Assembly: GCA_944380455.1 (NCBI GenBank) | Contig: CALWHR010000060.1 | Span: forward strand, 1-34,870 | Source: an uncultured Clostridia bacterium | Lineage (GTDB): Bacteria > Bacillota > Clostridia > Lachnospirales > Anaerotignaceae | Direction of reading: 5' to 3' | Length of the DNA stretch: 34,870 bases | The notes under the pieces: generated by a model | The model's input: only the letters and a program-made list of their open reading frames with translations | The model's database searches: none | What the model was told of the DNA's origin: nothing | Part shown: positions 32,346-34,870 of the stretch, piece after piece | Layout of the letters: each line of letters begins with the position of its first letter | Position numbering within the stretch: the stretch's first letter is position 1 | Program-made: the position numbers and the translations under genes

Positions 32346-33017
32346 ATGAAGCAAAAACCGGTTTCATTATCAAAGGCTGACTATGCTATTCTTAATTCGT
32401 ACAAGATACTTGCTGAAGGCCTTGCTGAATATTTAGGCGAAGGCTGTGAAATAGTAATACATAGCTTAGGAAACCTTGAACATTCAGTTATTAAAATAAT
32501 AAACGGACAGCATACCGGAAGAAAAGAAGGCTCTCCTATTACAGACCTTGGACTGTCAATGGTTAAAAGTCTTAGTGAAAATGAATCCCAAAAACATATG
32601 TCATATTTTAACAAAACAATGGACGGAATACCTCTTAAAAGCTGCTCCATAGCCATTATAGGTGAAAAAGGTTATATAATCGGCCTGCTTTGCATTAACT
32701 ATTATCTTAATACTCCTTTAGCTGATGTACTGGCAAAATTCAGTATTAATAATTCCGACTCGCATAATACAGCTTTTGCTGAAAGTTTTGTAGATGATGT
32801 TGATGAATTACTTAAAATCTCACTTAAAGAAGCTTCTGATATAGTATATAACGACCGAAATATTACAACATCAAATAAAAACAAAGAAATAATTGCCATA
32901 CTTAACGACAAAGGCATATTTAACTTTAAAGACTCCGTAGTTAAAATAGCCGATATGATGGGAATATCCAAAAATACAGTTTATATGCACATTCGAAACA
33001 TTTCCAAAAAAAGCTGA
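32346..33017 (+). CDS. YheO/DauR-type transcriptional regulator (PAS_6 + HTH)
   Basis: 223 residues. Residues ~10-125 match the YheO-like PAS domain: EYLGEGCEIVIHSLGNLEHSV, a GSPITDLGLSMVKSL helix, then IIGEKGYIIGLLCINYYL. Residues ~165-220 form an HTH_22-type helix-turn-helix (FNFKDSVVKIADMMGISKNTVYMHIRNI). Relatives such as DauR repress amino-acid catabolic genes and sense small ligands. The start ATG at 32346 has AGGAGG at ideal spacing; an in-frame ATG at 32328 precedes the ribosome binding site and is rejected. It is convergent with ridA, a frequent genomic partner of this family, suggesting control of amino-acid or enamine metabolism. Confidence 0.88.
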   Translation: MKQKPVSLSKADYAILNSYKILAEGLAEYLGEGCEIVIHSLGNLEHSVIKIINGQHTGRKEGSPITDLGLSMVKSLSENESQKHMSYFNKTMDGIPLKSCSIAIIGEKGYIIGLLCINYYLNTPLADVLAKFSINNSDSHNTAFAESFVDDVDELLKISLKEASDIVYNDRNITTSNKNKEIIAILNDKGIFNFKDSVVKIADMMGISKNTVYMHIRNISKKS

Positions 33018-33101
33018 TTCATATTTCAGTAAGTAAGTTTATGGTATATTTATAAAAACATAAACTTTAATAAGGAAAGAGAGTAAAAACATAATCCAAA
33101 C

Positions 33102-33141
33102 CACCGGCTTAGTAAATGTATAAACTAATTCGGTGTTTTTG
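33102..33141 (+). terminator. Terminator downstream of the YheO-like gene
   Basis: CACCGGCTTAG (33102-33112) pairs, with two mismatches, with CTAATTCGGTG (33125-33135), then TTTTTG. A second hairpin AAGTTTATG/CATAAACTT at 33035-33067 lacks a T tract. Confidence 0.6.
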
Positions 33142-33156
33142 TTTAAGTGCATAACA

Positions 33157-33184
33157 AAAAGCCATGCATAACCGCATGGCTTTT
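33157..33184. terminator. Terminator of ridA (bidirectional)
   Basis: AAAAGCCATGC (33157-33167) pairs with GCATGGCTTTT (33174-33184); T runs on both strands. Confidence 0.88.
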
Positions 33185-33208
33185 ATTTTTTACTTTTAAA
33201 ATTTAAAA

Positions 33209-33589
33209 TTATTTCTTCATTGCTGCAATAACTTCAACTTCGCAAAGAAGTTTTTTAGGTAAATCTTTAACAGCTACACATGAACGAGCTGGTTTGCTTA
33301 CGAAATATTTTCCATAAATCTCGTTGAATGTACCAAAATCATTGATATCTGCAAGGAAGCAAGTTGTTTTAACAACATCTTCAAATCCAAGGCCGTTTGC
33401 CTCAAGAATGCCTTTGATGTTCTGGCAAACTCTTTCTGTCTGCTCTTCAATTGTAGTACCAGCAATCTCGCCTGTACCTGGCATAAGAGCAACCTGACCT
33501 GAAGCAAAAAGAAGACCGTTAACTTCTACAGCCTGTGAATATGGACCAATAGCTGCAGGAGCATTTTCTGTTGATGTAAATTTTAACAT
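33209..33589 (-). CDS. ridA: RidA family enamine/imine deaminase
   Basis: Hydrolyses reactive enamine/imine intermediates (such as 2-aminoacrylate) released by PLP enzymes, protecting the cell. 126 residues, forming a trimer. The substrate-binding arginine is R102 in SKPARSCVAV, with IGPYSQAV at 14-21, FASGQVALMPGTGEI at 28-42, and the CEVEVIAA strand near the end. The ATG at 33587-33589 has GAGAGG eight bases upstream; a GTG three codons earlier overlaps the ribosome binding site and is rejected. Own promoter and terminator. The cysteine synthase elsewhere in this window is a plausible, though unlinked, source of aminoacrylate. Confidence 0.96.
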   Translation of the reverse strand: MLKFTSTENAPAAIGPYSQAVEVNGLLFASGQVALMPGTGEIAGTTIEEQTERVCQNIKGILEANGLGFEDVVKTTCFLADINDFGTFNEIYGKYFVSKPARSCVAVKDLPKKLLCEVEVIAAMKK

Positions 33590-33635
33590 TTTTCGCACCT
33601 CTCTAAGTATATAAATTTTAATATCACATGAAATT

Positions 33636-33664
33636 ATTTTATATCCAAAAACTGCCTAAGTCAA
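33636..33664 (-). promoter_or_regulatory. ridA promoter
   Basis: On the minus strand, TTGACT (33659-33664), a 17-bp spacer, TAAAAT (33636-33641). Confidence 0.7.
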
Positions 33665-33817
33665 TATAACCTTTCTTAAACTTCCACCAAAAATAAAAGA
33701 GTTTTTTCGTAAATTTTTTTATTTTTTACAAATTGCTTTGTTTATAAATGTCAAATAAAGTGATTTTAATTTCATCTTCTTATCTGCAGTTAGGTAAATT
33801 TGTGTTTAGAAATATAA

Positions 33818-33840
33818 ACTGAAATTTTTAAACTTTCAGT
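33818..33840 (-). terminator. Short hairpin after the XRE gene
   Basis: ACTGAAA (33818-33824) pairs with TTTCAGT (33834-33840); the minus strand continues TTATATTT. Weak terminator. Confidence 0.45.
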
Positions 33841-33859
33841 CAAAACCGTAATATTTGTA

Positions 33860-34060
33860 TTACTTTTCATCTATTAAACCCAATATATAATCCGTACTCG
33901 TATTATAAAACTTAGCCAAGGCAATTAAAACAGACGTCGGTATATCTCGCTGCCCTAATTCATAGTTGCTGTATACCTGCTGAGAGCAATGCAAATAACT
34001 GGCCAGTTGCTTTTGCGTAAGGTCGCTGTCTTCTCTTAAATCCCTTATCCTCTTATACAT
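33860..34060 (-). CDS. Small XRE/Cro-CI-type transcriptional repressor
   Basis: 66 residues, essentially one HTH_3 domain: MYKRIRDLREDSDLTQKQLA, then CSQQVYSNYELGQRDIP as recognition helix region, and LIALAKFYNTSTDYILGL at the end. The ATG at 34058-34060 has GGTGA upstream. A longer frame to 34117 would translate through the operator and promoter and is rejected. It is divergent from the 34192 stalk-domain gene. Two palindromic sites between them (34083-34128) are the obvious targets, implying autoregulation and control of the divergent gene. Confidence 0.92.
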   Translation of the reverse strand: MYKRIRDLREDSDLTQKQLASYLHCSQQVYSNYELGQRDIPTSVLIALAKFYNTSTDYILGLIDEK

Positions 34061-34082
34061 AAAATCACCATGAAAAGTATAT

Positions 34083-34103
34083 AATACCGCATTATGCGGT
34101 ATT
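34083..34103. promoter_or_regulatory. Operator O1: perfect 10-bp palindrome
   Basis: AATACCGCAT-T-ATGCGGTATT, perfect inverted repeat around one base. It ends at the -35 box of the + strand promoter and lies 23 bp upstream of the XRE start. Confidence 0.8.
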
Positions 34104-34130
34104 GACTTTAACCGCATTTTGCAGTAAAAT
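34102..34130 (+). promoter_or_regulatory. Promoter of the stalk-domain gene, containing operator O2
   Basis: TTGACT (34102-34107), a 17-bp spacer, TAAAAT (34125-34130). The spacer is almost entirely a second, imperfect operator (34108-34128) sharing ACCGCATT-n-TGC-n-GTA with O1. O1 and O2 centres are 25 bp apart. Confidence 0.75.
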
Positions 34131-34191
34131 ATTTTTATTAATTTATGCTTATCAGCTAAAATTATGCAAATGGTAAATAAGAGGTGTTAAA

Positions 34192-34467
34192 ATGTGCATA
34201 TTAAAAACCATATATTTAGCAGTCATAAGCTTAATTGCAGGAGCAGCATTAATATATTTTACTCCTGCAAACTACATAAAACCTTGCGGTATAAGCTCAA
34301 AAAACGTAAAAATAAATATCTCAAATAGAGAAATTAATTTTGAAAATGGTGCTATAAATAGTTACGGCAAAACTTATATAAGAGAAGATATTTTAAATAT
34401 TATTGATTTAGATTACGAAGTTAAGGATTGTAATAAATACATATATATTAGAAAACTTCATAAATAA
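34192..34467 (+). CDS. Membrane-anchored single stalk-domain protein (copper amine oxidase N-terminal domain-like)
   Basis: 91 residues. A hydrophobic helix at residues ~5-25 (signal anchor or signal peptide without a lipobox) is followed by one short domain. VKINISNREINFENGAI, SYGKTYIREDILNIIDLDYEV and KYIYIRKL reproduce the pattern of the copper amine oxidase N-terminal-like stalk domain (PF07833), which is common in clostridial surface proteins and has no link to copper there. Usual proteins carry two or more repeats plus a catalytic domain; this one has a single repeat. Ribosome binding site AAGAGGTG. Its promoter is covered by the XRE operators. Confidence 0.78.
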   Translation: MCILKTIYLAVISLIAGAALIYFTPANYIKPCGISSKNVKINISNREINFENGAINSYGKTYIREDILNIIDLDYEVKDCNKYIYIRKLHK

Positions 34468-34510
34468 AATCACCTGTCATATTCGTGATTTTAAATTTAG
34501 AAATTGCATA

Positions 34511-34541
34511 AAAAAAACGCGGATAACTCCGCGCTTTTTTT
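34511..34541. terminator. Terminator after the stalk-domain gene
   Basis: AAAAACGCGGA / TCCGCG-c-TTTTTTT (stem 34518-34523 with 34528-34533). T runs on both sides make it bidirectional. Confidence 0.85.
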
Positions 34542-34551
34542 GCACATAATA

Positions 34552-34589
34552 TAAAATCAAAAAACCCCTTCAGCAATTGCTGAAGGGGT
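34552..34589 (-). terminator. Terminator of the tRNA cluster
   Basis: A perfect 13-bp palindrome from ACCCCTTCAGCAA to its complement (34564-34589), followed on the minus strand by TTTTTTGATTTT, four bases after the tRNA-Phe gene. Confidence 0.92.
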
Positions 34590-34592
34590 AAG

Positions 34593-34665
<73 letters not shown>

Positions 34666-34670
34666 AAAAA

Positions 34671-34742
34671 CTAGGGTAGCAGGATTTGAACCTGCGAATG
34701 ACGGAATCAGAATCCGTTGCCTTACCGCTTGGCGATACCCCA
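34671..34742 (-). tRNA. tRNA-Gln (anticodon CUG)
   Basis: 72 bases. Acceptor TGGGGTA pairs with TACCCTA (one G-U), discriminator G. Anticodon stem ACGGA/TCCGT with loop TTCTGAT, so the anticodon is CUG for codon CAG. T-arm GCAGG-TTCAAAT-CCTGC. CCA not encoded. Confidence 0.95.
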
Positions 34743-34759
34743 CCATTTTATTTAATGAG

Positions 34760-34831
34760 CTGGGCTAGTTGGATTCGAACCAACGAATGCAGAAGTCAAA
34801 GTCCTGTGCCTTACCGCTTGGCGATAGCCCA
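34760..34831 (-). tRNA. tRNA-Gln (anticodon UUG)
   Basis: 72 bases. Acceptor TGGGCTA/TAGCCCA, discriminator G; anticodon stem CAGGA/TTCTG (one G-U pair) with loop CTTTGAC, anticodon UUG for CAA. T-arm GTTGG-TTCGAAT-CCAAC. CCA not encoded. Confidence 0.95.
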
Positions 34832-34842
34832 TTAAATAAACT

Positions 34843-34870
34843 AAATAAAAAAAGCGCGAAACGAGATTCG
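34843..34870 (-). terminator. Partial hairpin plus T tract at the window edge
   Basis: On the minus strand, TTCG...CGAA (34867-34870, 34857-34860) would form a stem extended by GCGC beyond the edge, followed by TTTTTTTATTTAG. Could be the terminator of an upstream operon or a tRNA-transcript processing hairpin; part of it lies outside. Confidence 0.35.

Noticed and set aside
34061-34117. Longer XRE protein starting at 34117
   Set aside because: It would translate through the palindromic operator; the ATG at 34060 has a ribosome binding site and begins at the HTH domain.

Overview
The window is chromosomal DNA from a low-GC, spore-forming member of the Clostridia. The evidence is a spoIIE gene, AT-rich intergenic DNA with strong AGGAGG-type ribosome binding sites, sigma-A promoters with 16-18 bp spacing, many U-tailed terminators, and gene orders typical of Firmicutes (tilS-hpt-ftsH, birA..dusB..greA-lysS). 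A ferritin, a rubredoxin-containing oxidoreductase and a ridA fit an anaerobic lifestyle. I would guess Lachnospirales or a relative, but the sequence alone does not prove it. Most of the window is ordinary housekeeping DNA. I see no prophage, CRISPR array, IS element or conjugative module.

Layout. 1-490: the start of an unrecognised gene leaving the window (-). 641-3058 (+): a small multidrug-export-type membrane protein with rsmA, then a separately promoted degV. 3142-6120 (-): an EamA transporter, a MATE exporter and a membrane-anchored hypothetical. 6487-8397 (-): a split pair for the last two purine steps, PurO-type IMP cyclohydrolase plus stand-alone AICAR transformylase, followed by a 10-bp tandem repeat. 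8659-8904 (+): a small zinc-ribbon protein. 8967-10491 (-): dinB and an 85-residue companion behind an SOS-type promoter. 10736-12098 (+): pyrBI. 12139-16016 (-): a membrane protein; a cysK / rubredoxin-GltB-like / ferritin operon; and a 51-residue small gene that follows an HAD phosphatase (16030-16683). 16684-17072: no convincing gene, but a strong minus-strand promoter and a hairpin that could delimit a small RNA. 17073-17525 (-): a GNAT acetyltransferase split by one in-frame stop.

17715-31711 is a long minus-strand housekeeping run. In transcription order it is spoIIE | tilS-hpt | ftsH-thioesterase-argF | birA-DUF-dusB-hypothetical | greA-lysS. lysS carries an extra C-terminal tRNA-binding domain. 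31828-32004 (-) is a 58-codon gene just upstream of spoIIE. 32346-33589 holds a YheO/DauR-type regulator (+) convergent with ridA (-). 33860-34467 is a small regulatory module: an XRE repressor divergent from a membrane-anchored stalk-domain protein, with two near-identical operators over the promoter. 34593-34831 (-) holds tRNA-Phe(GAA), tRNA-Gln(CUG) and tRNA-Gln(UUG).

Points worth a second look: the split purine pair, the LysRS fusion, the nonsense-split GNAT, the duplicated operator at 34083-34128, the 21-bp-spaced spoIIE promoter with a possible Spo0A box, the SOS box of dinB, and the unexplained transcript at about 16705-16947. Several gene starts were moved inward because the longest reading frame runs into a promoter or lacks a ribosome binding site.
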